NCBI RefSeq assembly: GCF_001696615.3
Contig: NZ_CP032279.1
Coordinates: forward strand, 3,162,001-3,226,000
Direction of reading: 5' to 3'
Source: Acinetobacter sp. WCHAc010034
GTDB taxonomy: Bacteria; Pseudomonadota; Gammaproteobacteria; Pseudomonadales; Moraxellaceae
DNA: 64,000 bases
Below, in pieces: positions 1 to 7,723 of this stretch. How positions within the stretch are numbered: the first letter of the stretch is position 1; each line of letters opens with the position of its first letter. Position numbers and translations under genes: made by a program. The notes beneath the pieces were generated by a model. The model was not told the origin of the DNA, made no database searches, and saw nothing but the letters and a program-made list of their open reading frames with translations.

Positions 1-2
1 AG

Positions 3-68
3 CAACTGAAGAATAGAACTATACGTGTGATTCAGGCAGGTAAGTCTTTTGATTTTGATATTATCTAA
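3..68 (+). CDS. C-terminal tail of an unidentified upstream gene (partial)
   Basis: An open frame enters from the left edge and stops at the TAA at 66-68. It encodes 21 visible residues ending in SFDFDII. The radical-SAM gene starts only 11 bases after this stop, so the two are probably co-transcribed. Too little of the protein is visible to assign a family. Confidence 0.55.
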   Translation, partial: QLKNRTIRVIQAGKSFDFDII

Positions 69-79
69 AGGCTAATGAC

Positions 80-664
80 ATGGCTTGGATAAATTTAGCA
101 AAAATTATTGAGGTAACCGAAGCTGAGGGACCTGGATTGCGTACAGCAATCTGGGTACAAGGCTGTCTAAAACGCTGTAAAGGATGCTGTAATGGTCAGT
201 TTCTAAAAATACAACCAGCTGAACTGGTTCCAGTTAAAGAAGTGATGTCAAGGATTAAAGCTGCAAAAGAAAAGTATCAGATAGAGGGTATTACTTTGTT
301 AGGCGGGGAGCCTTTTTTACAAGCAGAAAGTCTATCACAACTTGCCGAGTTTGCACATCAATTAGACTTGTCTGTTATGGTATTTACGGGATACTTACTA
401 GAAGAATTAACAGAAATAAAATTCCGAGGAGCAACTCAACTTATTGCTGCGACAGATGTGCTCGTTGATGGAGAATATGAGATAGAAAATACTGAGATTG
501 TAAGAAATTGGGTTGGTTCAACTAATCAGAGATTTCATTATCTAAGTGAGTTTTATAATTCTGAAATAGAAACAAGAGAGTTATCTGTGACCAATGAATG
601 GCGCATTGATCACAGCGGTAATATTATTGGTAATGGTCTCCCTTTTATTTTAAGAACAAAGTAA
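80..664 (+). CDS. small radical-SAM protein, NrdG/activase-like
   Basis: This 194-residue protein has the radical-SAM cysteine pattern C-x3-C-x2-C (CLKRCKGC, about residues 29-36), which holds a 4Fe-4S cluster. It also has the LLGGEPFLQA stretch (about residue 73), typical of the glycyl-radical activase group (NrdG, PflA). The N-terminal GPGLRTAIWVQGC segment also matches NrdG-like proteins. No glycyl-radical enzyme is visible beside it. It lies inside an integrase-bearing island and follows another gene by 11 bases, so a dedicated partner in an accessory system is more likely than ribonucleotide reductase activation. That role is inference; the family call is firm. Confidence 0.8.
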   Translation: MAWINLAKIIEVTEAEGPGLRTAIWVQGCLKRCKGCCNGQFLKIQPAELVPVKEVMSRIKAAKEKYQIEGITLLGGEPFLQAESLSQLAEFAHQLDLSVMVFTGYLLEELTEIKFRGATQLIAATDVLVDGEYEIENTEIVRNWVGSTNQRFHYLSEFYNSEIETRELSVTNEWRIDHSGNIIGNGLPFILRTK

Positions 665-1922
665 AAGGAACCTATAAGTTTTCTGGAAACGTAAGAATGC
701 TAGTCAAATGGGGGTATTTCAATTAATGCCATTTCGCGCTTGTTGCAAAATCCAATTCTCATATTCTTGTAGCGTTTCTTGCAGCATATCCATTGGTCTG
801 ACTATATAGTGTCTTTCAACTAATGCACTTGGTTTATGACCTGATATCTGTGCTAAAGATCCTTCATTGATTTTTGCCCATATAGCTAACGTTTTATATG
901 ACCTTCTCAATCCATGGGGAGTAAGTCCAATATTTAGTTTTTTACATATTTTCTCTAAACTATCGTAGGGATTAACAATATGCCCACATTCAGAGTCCTT
1001 ACTGCTAAATATGAATTTAGAATCAGAATTTTTCTTTAGTTCTAATAATAGGCTTTCAACATATGCAGTCAGAGGTATTAGGCGACCTTCATCTTCAATT
1101 TTATCTCTGACTTTTGCTGTTTTCCAACGAAAATCGACATCTGTCCATTTTAATGAAAGCAGCTCATTCTTTCTGCAACCAGTGATTAAACTACATATCA
1201 AAAAAATCGCAATTTTTCTACTAGTTAATTTATTTACCTCTTCAAACCATGGTTTTAGATGCTGTTTCATCAAACAATCATTTTTGGCTTTGGGGGAAGG
1301 GACTTTATCTTTAACTTTTTTAGAGTTATATGATTTTGGAGGCACTAAGTTTTCATAATCCTTGTGTTCCTCACACCAATTCAGGAAAGCTCGTGTAAGT
1401 CGGTATGCTTTAGCTGATGTTGTTGGGCGGAAGTCATTTTGATCAAGCCAATCGCAAAATACATCTGCAGTTAACTCAGAAAGTTTGTACTCAAACAGTT
1501 GAAAAATGGGTTGACTGGTATAAACACTATTTTTTTCAGGATCGTAACCACCTCTAGATAATTCGATATGGTCCTGATAACTTCTTGGTCGCCAATTAGA
1601 TTGTCTTGCTTTTAAATATTCAAACCATACATCTTTAAATTTAATAGTTTTGCGTTTTTCTTGTTTTAGCAGTTCTTTATTATCAGCTAAAGCTTTCTTG
1701 CGCTCGATCAATGGGTCAATCCCTTTATGGCACATAATAGCTAATTCTTGTGCATATTTACGAGCATCGTCTAATTTCCATGTATCGACATTGCCAATTT
1801 TGATACGGCGATTTTGGAGTCCAATACGGCCTTGGAAAATGTAGCTTTTATTATTTTTAGGTGTAACTTTGACGCCGAATCCAGGTGTTCTTTCATCCCA
1901 AAAAAAAGTTGGGTTGGTCTTA

Positions 1923-1931
1923 TCTGAACAG
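1923..1931. repeat. left copy of 9-bp target-site duplication
   Basis: TCTGAACAG directly abuts the left end of the insertion sequence and is repeated exactly at 3311-3319. Eight- or nine-base duplications are normal for the IS256 family. Confidence 0.9.
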
Positions 1932-3310
1932 GAGTTATGGTCAAATCTGGTGTACGAGCATCAGGCGGTTTTCCTGTCTGATTGCTCCATTACTTGTTCG
2001 CCGTCTTGGAATTTAACGTTATTGACCACGAGGGTTAGCAGTTGAAATCCTTTCAGGCGGTTCCAGCGCTTCTGCGCTGATTGCAGCAATTTATAAACCA
2101 TTGCTAGGGTTGTGTTTCTTGAACCGCAATTGCGGGTTTTGCTGGTTCTTAAACGTACTGTAGCGAAGGCAGATTCAATTGGGTTGGTGGTGCGTATACT
2201 CACCCAATGTTCTGCTGGAAAATCGTAGAAAGCCAACATGCTCTCACGGTCTTTAGCTAAGCATTCCATTGCGCGTGGGTACTTAGCAGTAAACCTTTCC
2301 AGCGCTATATCAAAGGCTTTATGAGCCTTCTCACGCGTCTCTGCCATCCAGATATCATGCAGTGCTTCTTTTACTTTGGGCTGTACTGCTTTGGGCAGTT
2401 TGTTGAGCACATTGGCCGTTTTATGCACCCAACAGCGTTGTTGTTTGGTCTGCGGATAGACCTTACTCAGGGCTTTCCAGAAGCCCAAGGCGCCGTCAGC
2501 TATTGCCAGCTTTGGGCAGGTCGTAAGCCCACGCGCAACCAGGCCATTCAGCAGCTCAAGCCAGCTGGCTTCAGACTCGCGATAGCCTTCCTCAACGGCA
2601 ATCAGCTCCTTGCGACCATGCTCTGTCACGCCCATCACCACCAGCAAGCACAAACGGTCATCGAGGCGGACGTTGCTGTAAATACCGTCAACCCAAAGGT
2701 ACGCGTAGCGCTTGTCACTCAAATCGCGCTGTCGCCACTCTCGGTGCTCATCAATCCAGCGTTCCTTGAGCCTGGAAATGGTGTTAGCTGACAGACCTTT
2801 GGCATTCTCACCCAGCAAGGCTGCAAGGGCTTCTTGGTAGTCTCCAGTGGAAATACCTTTGAGATACAGCCACGGTAATAACTCTTCAACGCTGCGGGCA
2901 CGCTTGAGGTATGGCGGTAGCAGTGCGCTGGTAAAACGAATACCAGAGCCGCTACGATCACGCACTTTTGGCACCTTGATATCAACATCGCCAATGCCCG
3001 TTTGGATGCTGCGCTCAGGCAAATAGCCGTTACGCACCACAGCTTTGCGGCCATCGGGTAAACGCAGTTCTTCATGAGCTTGCAGCAGTTGCTGCAGCTC
3101 TACTTCAACTGCTTGCGCAATGAGCTGACGAGCACCATTACGCAATAAAGCAGTTAGCACATCAGTGCCAGTTTCATCTGGTTGTGAAAGAACATTCAGG
3201 GTAATATTTGTCATGGCGTATCGCTCTACTGTTAATTATTTCTTGGAGGAAACAATCAACAGGATACGCCACCCTCTTTTCCCCTCATACACCACAAATG
3301 ACTATAGCTC
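1932..3310 (-). mobile_element. IS256-family insertion sequence, about 1379 bp
   Basis: The element is bounded by imperfect terminal inverted repeats at 1932-1958 and 3284-3310, matching at 21 of 27 positions (GAG-TAT-GTC outside, GTGTA-GAG inside). It is flanked by the exact 9-bp duplication TCTGAACAG. It holds a single full-length transposase gene on the minus strand. The exact duplication and intact transposase indicate a recent insertion. It splits the integrase gene after codon 12. Confidence 0.93.
1961..3214 (-). CDS. IS256-family (mutator type) transposase
   Basis: This 417-residue transposase catalyses movement of the surrounding insertion sequence. The DDE residues are recognisable: D in YLWVDGIYSNVR, D in LAIADGALGFWKAL, and E in TTNPIESAFATVR. 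The C-H signature of the family (RCWVHKTANVL) lies between the second D and the E. Length and order match intact members of the family, with no frameshift, so the enzyme should be active. The stop codon lies about 30 bases inside the left inverted repeat end. Confidence 0.95.
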   Translation of the reverse strand: MTNITLNVLSQPDETGTDVLTALLRNGARQLIAQAVEVELQQLLQAHEELRLPDGRKAVVRNGYLPERSIQTGIGDVDIKVPKVRDRSGSGIRFTSALLPPYLKRARSVEELLPWLYLKGISTGDYQEALAALLGENAKGLSANTISRLKERWIDEHREWRQRDLSDKRYAYLWVDGIYSNVRLDDRLCLLVVMGVTEHGRKELIAVEEGYRESEASWLELLNGLVARGLTTCPKLAIADGALGFWKALSKVYPQTKQQRCWVHKTANVLNKLPKAVQPKVKEALHDIWMAETREKAHKAFDIALERFTAKYPRAMECLAKDRESMLAFYDFPAEHWVSIRTTNPIESAFATVRLRTSKTRNCGSRNTTLAMVYKLLQSAQKRWNRLKGFQLLTLVVNNVKFQDGEQVMEQSDRKTA

Positions 3311-3319
3311 TCTGAACAG
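3311..3319. repeat. right copy of 9-bp target-site duplication
   Basis: TCTGAACAG abuts the right end of the insertion sequence and equals the copy at 1923-1931. Together they mark the original integrase codons at the insertion point. Confidence 0.9.
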
Positions 3320-3354
3320 TCAATTTTATCTATAAAGGGTTTTGTTAATTTCAT

Positions 3355-3376
3355 TCTAGTAAGCATCTAGTAAGCA
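3355..3376. repeat. tandem 11-bp direct repeat upstream of the integrase start
   Basis: TCTAGTAAGCA occurs twice in perfect tandem, starting one base beyond the reconstructed integrase ATG and lying between the gene and the tRNA attachment site. Arm-type binding sites for tyrosine integrases, or their excisionases, often occur as short direct repeats in this position. The role is inferred. Confidence 0.5.
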
Positions 3377-3502
3377 AATAGTACCTAAAATCAATATATA
3401 TCAATCAACAAAAAGAGTGAATAATAAACTTTATTAAAATTGTAAATATATGATATTATAGTTTTTATTTGTATATCTTGTTGATATTTGATCTTGGTGT
3501 GA

Positions 3503-3552
3503 ACGGACTCATAATCCGTTTGTCCACAGTTCAAGTCTGTGTGGGCCCACCA
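3503..3552 (+). tRNA. 3' fragment of a CAU-anticodon tRNA (attachment site), not a complete gene
   Basis: The fragment contains an anticodon arm (ACGGA, loop CTCATAA with anticodon CAT, TCCGT), a variable region, a T arm (CACAG, TTCAAGT, CTGTG), the acceptor 3' strand TGGGCCC, discriminator A and an encoded CCA. No 5' acceptor strand or D arm precedes it; the upstream 100 bases are AT-rich and unrelated. The anticodon fits elongator Met or the lysidine-modified Ile2 tRNA. A 3' half-tRNA beside an integrase is the classic att site left at the distal end when an island integrates into a tRNA gene. The rebuilt tRNA should lie to the left, outside the window. Confidence 0.85.
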
Positions 3553-3558
3553 AATTCA

Positions 3559-3590
3559 ACCTCGTAACTCTTTGAGTTATGAGGTTTTTT
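3559..3590 (+). terminator. rho-independent terminator of the original tRNA gene
   Basis: CCTCGTAACTC pairs with GAGTTATGAGG around a three-base loop (one mismatch at most), followed by six T residues. It starts just after the tRNA fragment's CCA, so it is probably the ancestral tRNA terminator and marks the chromosomal side of the junction. Confidence 0.8.
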
Positions 3591-3907
3591 AATGCCTGTT
3601 ATTTTTAGACCATCGGATTTTTCGGTTGATTTTGTGATTCATTTGTTCAATAGTCCGATAGTCTATATCCCAATTGCAGTTTATTTCCCCCCGCTGAGTA
3701 TTTTCCAGCATCTGGCTTTCCATTCGATCTGCAGCTTAGATACATCATCTTCGATCTAAACCATCGGGGCGTAAAGCGAGTGTATAACAGTAAAAAGTAT
3801 AGTGTGATCCGTGACAATTCATGTCTTTATCTACTTACGTACATACTCATAATTCGTTACTATTCATACTTATAACCAATACATCAACTTTGTACTCAGG
3901 ATTCAAC
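3591..3907. other. intergenic region between island end and hsdM
   Basis: No convincing gene is present. A 44-codon frame on the minus strand (3589-3723, protein starting MESQMLENTQRGEIN) has protein-like composition. It lacks a clear ribosome-binding site and overlaps the tRNA terminator tail, so it may be a gene remnant. The rest should contain the hsdM promoter, but no strong -10/-35 pair stands out. Confidence 0.4.
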
Positions 3908-5455
3908 ATGGCTCGTGCTCCAAAGCAAACCAAACAAGAACCTTTAGAAGTCGTGCTGTGGAAGGCTGCAGATAAGCTTCGCAAGAATATTGATGCAGCA
4001 GAGTATAAGCATGTCGTCCTTGGCTTAATCTTCCTGAAGTATATCTCTGATTCATTTGAAGCCCATTACAGTTTATTGGTTTCAGGTGAAGGTGAGTTTG
4101 AAGGTGCCAACCCAGAAGACCGTGATGAGTACATGGCATACAACGTATTCTTTGTTCCAGAAATTGCGCGCTGGTCTTATTTGCTTGGCCAAGCTAAGCA
4201 GCCATCCATTGGTGTCATTGTTGATGCGGCGATGGAAGCCATTGAGAGTGAAAACCCTCAACTGAAGGGAGTGCTTCCTAAAGTATATGCACGTCAGAAT
4301 CTCGATCCTACGAGCCTAGGAGAATTGATAGACCTTATTGGCAACATTGCATTAGGTGATGCGAAATCTCGCTCTGCGGATGTTTTAGGGCATGTATTTG
4401 AGTACTTTCTTGGTGAGTTTGCTTTAGCTGAAGGTAAGCAAGGCGGACAGTTCTATACGCCTAAGTCTATTGTTGGCTTATTGGTTCAAATGCTGGAGCC
4501 ATACAAAGGACGTGTCTTCGATCCTTGCTGCGGCTCAGGCGGTATGTTTGTTCAATCTGAGAAATTCGTTGAATCACATCAAGGCTTAGTCGATGACATT
4601 TCGATTTATGGTCAAGAGAGCAACCAAACAACATGGCGCTTGGCGAAGATGAACTTGGCGATTCGCGGCATTAACTCTGAGCATGTGAAATGGAACTCTG
4701 AAGGTTCATTCTTGAATGATGCACACAAGGACCTAAAAGCAGATTACATCATTGCCAATCCACCATTCAACGTGTCTGACTGGAGTGGTGAACAGTTAGT
4801 TGGTGATGCTCGCTGGCAGTTGGGTACACCGCCTGCAGGCAATGCGAACTTCGCTTGGATGCAGCATTTCCTCTATCACATGTCGCCTAAAGGTCAGGCA
4901 GGTGTTGTTCTTGCGAAAGGCGCGCTTACCTCTAAAACCAGTGGTGAAGGTGCGATTCGTAAAGCCTTGGTTTCAGAAGCCAATGTCATCGACTGTATTG
5001 TCAACTTGCCTGCCAAGCTATTCCTGAATACTCAGATTCCTGCTGCTTTATGGTTTATGCGCCGTGACCGTGTAGGTTCAAGCAAATACCAAGACCGCAG
5101 CAATGAGATTCTATTTATTGATGCGCGTAACTTAGGACACCTGATTAACCGCAGAACCAAAGAGCTTTCAGAAGAAGACCTGAAACTGATTACCGACACC
5201 TACCACAACTGGCGCAACCAAGGCGGTGAGTATGAAGATGTTGCAGGTTTCTGTGCATCTGTACCGCTTGAGAAAGTGGCAGAGCTTGACTATGTACTGA
5301 CGCCAGGCCGTTATGTGGGGTTAGCAGATGATGAAGATGAGTTTGATTTTAATGAATGCTTTACGAGCTTGAAAGCTGAGTTTGAGGCGCAGCTTCTAGA
5401 AGAAGCCAAGCTAAACCAATCCATTGCTGAGAACTTGGCAAAGGTGGTTGTATGA
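3908..5455 (+). CDS. hsdM: type I restriction-modification DNA methyltransferase subunit
   Basis: The 515-residue modification subunit transfers methyl from S-adenosylmethionine to adenine within the HsdS-defined site, and is also needed for restriction. The N-terminal HsdM helical domain (WKAADKLRKNIDAAEYKHVV) is followed by the N6-adenine methylase core: GGQFYTPKSIV, the SAM-binding FDPCCGSGGMF, and the catalytic NPPF motif (IIANPPFNVSDW). An upstream in-frame start at 3821 exists, but the ATG at 3908 is preceded by CAGGA at proper spacing and begins the family-typical MARAPKQTK. The stop overlaps the hsdS start by four bases (ATGA), indicating translational coupling. Confidence 0.95.
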   Translation: MARAPKQTKQEPLEVVLWKAADKLRKNIDAAEYKHVVLGLIFLKYISDSFEAHYSLLVSGEGEFEGANPEDRDEYMAYNVFFVPEIARWSYLLGQAKQPSIGVIVDAAMEAIESENPQLKGVLPKVYARQNLDPTSLGELIDLIGNIALGDAKSRSADVLGHVFEYFLGEFALAEGKQGGQFYTPKSIVGLLVQMLEPYKGRVFDPCCGSGGMFVQSEKFVESHQGLVDDISIYGQESNQTTWRLAKMNLAIRGINSEHVKWNSEGSFLNDAHKDLKADYIIANPPFNVSDWSGEQLVGDARWQLGTPPAGNANFAWMQHFLYHMSPKGQAGVVLAKGALTSKTSGEGAIRKALVSEANVIDCIVNLPAKLFLNTQIPAALWFMRRDRVGSSKYQDRSNEILFIDARNLGHLINRRTKELSEEDLKLITDTYHNWRNQGGEYEDVAGFCASVPLEKVAELDYVLTPGRYVGLADDEDEFDFNECFTSLKAEFEAQLLEEAKLNQSIAENLAKVVV

Positions 5456-6594
5456 GCCGCGGCTGGAAAACTTACCATCTTAAAGATATAACGGTGAAAA
5501 TAGGAAGTGGTTCTACTCCAACAGGTGGAAGTGGGGCATACAAAGAAGATGGTATATCTCTCATTCGTAGCCAGAACGTCTTGGACTATAAGTTTACAAA
5601 AGATGGTTTAGCATTTATTGATGATGATCAAGCTTATGCTTTACGAGGCGTTACTGTTGAAGAAAATGATGTATTACTTAATATTACAGGCGATAGTGTA
5701 GCCAGATGCTGTAGTGCTCCAAAGAGTTGGCTTCCTGCTCGTGTAAATCAGCATGTGGCAATCTTAAGAAGTAATCCTGATCTTTTGAATCATAGTTTCT
5801 TAAAATATGCACTTTTAGCGGCTAAAGAAGAATTGCTGATCCTATCAGAAATAGGTGGGACAAGAAATGCATTAACTAAAGGATTGATAGAGCAATTTAA
5901 ATTGTTGCTTCCACCTCTCCCTCAACAAAAAGCCATAGCCTCAGTACTGTCATCATTAGATGACAAGATCGACTTATTGCATCGTCAGAATAAGACCTTG
6001 GAAGCCATGGCTGAAACACTGTTTCGTCAATGGCTTATTGAGGAAGCAAAAGAGGATTGGGAGGAGGTGTGTTTAGGAAGCCTTTTTACAATCTCTAGTG
6101 GGAAAGGACTAAAGCGGGAAAAGTTCAATGAATTGGGTTCAATACCTATTTTAGGTGCAAATGGTCAAATAGGGTTTACTGATGAAATTTTATTTGAAGA
6201 ACATCTCATCTATACAGGAAGAGTGGGAACTCTAGGTAAAGTTTCAATAGTCGAAGGCCAACCAGTTTGGTTGTCGGATAACACACTTGTATTTAGGAAT
6301 GTTGAGTATTTTTACTTTACTTACTTTCATTTGAAAACTGTCAATTATCCAGATTACAATGTTGGAAGTACACAGCCGTTGATCAGACAATCAGATATTA
6401 AGGAAATAACCATACTTCTTCCTTTAAATAAAGATCTTATAAAAGATTTTGAGCATCAGACAGAAGAGCTATTTGGGAAGATCAGATCCAATCAGAAGCA
6501 AATCCAAACACTCGAAAAACTCCGTGACACCTTACTTCCTAAACTCATGAGCGGTGAAGTTCGAGTCCAATACCAAACAGAAGACGTTGCATAA
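5452..6594 (+). CDS. hsdS: type I restriction-modification specificity subunit
   Basis: This 380-residue protein sets the DNA target of the complex. It contains two target-recognition domains (about residues 1-165 and 200-330), each followed by a helical spacer. LPPLPQQKAIASVLSSLDDKIDLL starts the central conserved helix; a second, more diverged copy lies at the C terminus (EKLRDTLLPKLMSGEVRV). The second region has a shorter linker than usual and the whole is slightly short for the family, but no frameshift is seen. The target sequence cannot be read from the protein. Confidence 0.94.
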   Translation: MSRGWKTYHLKDITVKIGSGSTPTGGSGAYKEDGISLIRSQNVLDYKFTKDGLAFIDDDQAYALRGVTVEENDVLLNITGDSVARCCSAPKSWLPARVNQHVAILRSNPDLLNHSFLKYALLAAKEELLILSEIGGTRNALTKGLIEQFKLLLPPLPQQKAIASVLSSLDDKIDLLHRQNKTLEAMAETLFRQWLIEEAKEDWEEVCLGSLFTISSGKGLKREKFNELGSIPILGANGQIGFTDEILFEEHLIYTGRVGTLGKVSIVEGQPVWLSDNTLVFRNVEYFYFTYFHLKTVNYPDYNVGSTQPLIRQSDIKEITILLPLNKDLIKDFEHQTEELFGKIRSNQKQIQTLEKLRDTLLPKLMSGEVRVQYQTEDVA

Positions 6595-6600
6595 CATTTA

Positions 6601-6631
6601 GGTGAAGTCATTTTATGGCTTCGCCTTTTTT
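6601..6631 (+). terminator. terminator after hsdS
   Basis: GGTGAAG pairs with CTTCGCC across an 11-base loop and is followed by seven T residues. It lies six bases after the hsdS stop and ahead of the DUF2939-like gene, so transcription into that gene and hsdR may be reduced or separately initiated. Confidence 0.65.
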
Positions 6632-6649
6632 ACATTCAGGGGGCTGAAT

Positions 6650-7675
6650 ATGAATAAAAAAATTATAGGTGCGTTAATTGCAGTTGTTGTCTTGCTGGCT
6701 GGGGGCTACTACTACGCTTCGCCATACCTTGTACTCAGTAGTATCAAGAGTGCAGCAAAGGCAGGAGACAGCGAGAAACTCTCCGCATACATTGACTACC
6801 CAAGTGTCCGCCAAAGCTTCAAAGATCAAATGAATACTTATATGGTTAAGGACATAGCATCTAAAGATACTAATGGTTGGGAGGCATTGGGAACAATGAT
6901 AGCAACGACTATGGTCGATAAAATGGTGGATGCTGTTATTACTCCAGAAGGCGTGACATTGATGCTTCAGGGGAAAGACTTTAGAGATAGTTTAAAGCAT
7001 TCCTTCGAAGAATCATCTGAGCAATCATCATCTAAAGAAAAGCTGGATTACAGCACTCGTTATTTGTCGATGAATTTATTTGAGGTAACGCTAAAGAATC
7101 CAGACAACGACAAACAGCTGAAAGTGATCATGGAGCGTGATGGTTTAAGCTGGAAAGTGAAAAAGATTGTTGTTCCAATGAATGACATGAAGCCGCAACA
7201 AGCAGCACCGCAGCCAACCTTGCCTGCGGAAGAAATACCGGCAGAAGTCGAGGCACCTGCCATTATCGAGCAGCCCGCGGCAGCATTTGACTTTTCTGGC
7301 GTGCAGAAAGGTGCGCAGTTGGAGTCTTGCTATCATGACCCATGTACCATTGGCCGGGTTATAGCGTTTAAGAAGTTAAGCCAAACCCCAGCTGAATCAA
7401 ATATAGAGTTAACTCTGGTGGGTGGCAGCAGAGGGTGGGATGCTGAAAAAATTGAATGGAATCATGATGCGCACAAAATTCAGATTCAGTGTTCATTGAC
7501 TAAGCCAACTTTGCAGATTGGTGATCAGGTAACCGTTGTTCCATTAAATGACTCTGGTGTGCCGGGTGTATTGTGGTCAGATGCAGAAACTTATATGCAG
7601 GCATGCCATAACTACACTGGAGAGATGGGGGCGGGTATTCAGCAGTATGGCTATAACGTACAAGCAGAAGAATAA
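6650..7675 (+). CDS. membrane-anchored DUF2939-like protein inside the hsd locus
   Basis: The 341-residue protein has one N-terminal transmembrane anchor (IIGALIAVVVLLAGGYYYA). A DUF2939-type domain follows (SPYLVLSSIKSAAKAGDSEKL, about residues 20-170), then a Pro/Ala/Glu-rich linker (PQQAAPQPTLPAEEIPAEVE), then a C-terminal domain containing three cysteines (ESCYHDPC). Its start at 6650 has GGGGG upstream; an in-frame ATG at 6602 lies inside the terminator and is unlikely. It sits between hsdS and hsdR with the same orientation. Function is unknown. Its position could make it an accessory to the restriction system, or it could be a passenger; the sequence does not decide. Confidence 0.75.
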   Translation: MNKKIIGALIAVVVLLAGGYYYASPYLVLSSIKSAAKAGDSEKLSAYIDYPSVRQSFKDQMNTYMVKDIASKDTNGWEALGTMIATTMVDKMVDAVITPEGVTLMLQGKDFRDSLKHSFEESSEQSSSKEKLDYSTRYLSMNLFEVTLKNPDNDKQLKVIMERDGLSWKVKKIVVPMNDMKPQQAAPQPTLPAEEIPAEVEAPAIIEQPAAAFDFSGVQKGAQLESCYHDPCTIGRVIAFKKLSQTPAESNIELTLVGGSRGWDAEKIEWNHDAHKIQIQCSLTKPTLQIGDQVTVVPLNDSGVPGVLWSDAETYMQACHNYTGEMGAGIQQYGYNVQAEE

Positions 7676-7723
7676 AGATTAAGCGTCTTGCAAAAATAAA
7701 TATGTCTTAAAGAGGGGTAAAGA

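Larger units (their letters stand above)
719..3354 (-). pseudogene. tyrosine-recombinase integrase interrupted by an IS256-family element
   Basis: The catalytic part lies at 719-1931: TGCRKNELLSLKW carries the first catalytic Arg, PHGLRRSYKTLA carries H-x-x-R, and SALVERHYI ends with the nucleophile Tyr. The N-terminal arm-binding domain (FFWDERTPGFGVKV) is open back to the insertion sequence. Removing bases 1932-3319 (the element plus one 9-bp repeat) joins the frame exactly to 3320-3354. This gives a start MKLTKPFIDKID at the ATG at 3352-3354 and an intact protein of 415 residues. The gene was therefore whole until the insertion. The remaining piece lacks its own start region, so it is probably inactive unless an internal start is used. 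Confidence 0.93.

Noticed and set aside
2321..2791. Plus-strand gene within the insertion sequence
   Set aside because: It lies wholly antisense to the intact transposase and has no protein-like features.
3400..3560. Complete tRNA gene
   Set aside because: Only the anticodon arm, T arm and acceptor 3' strand are present; no D arm or 5' acceptor strand precedes them.
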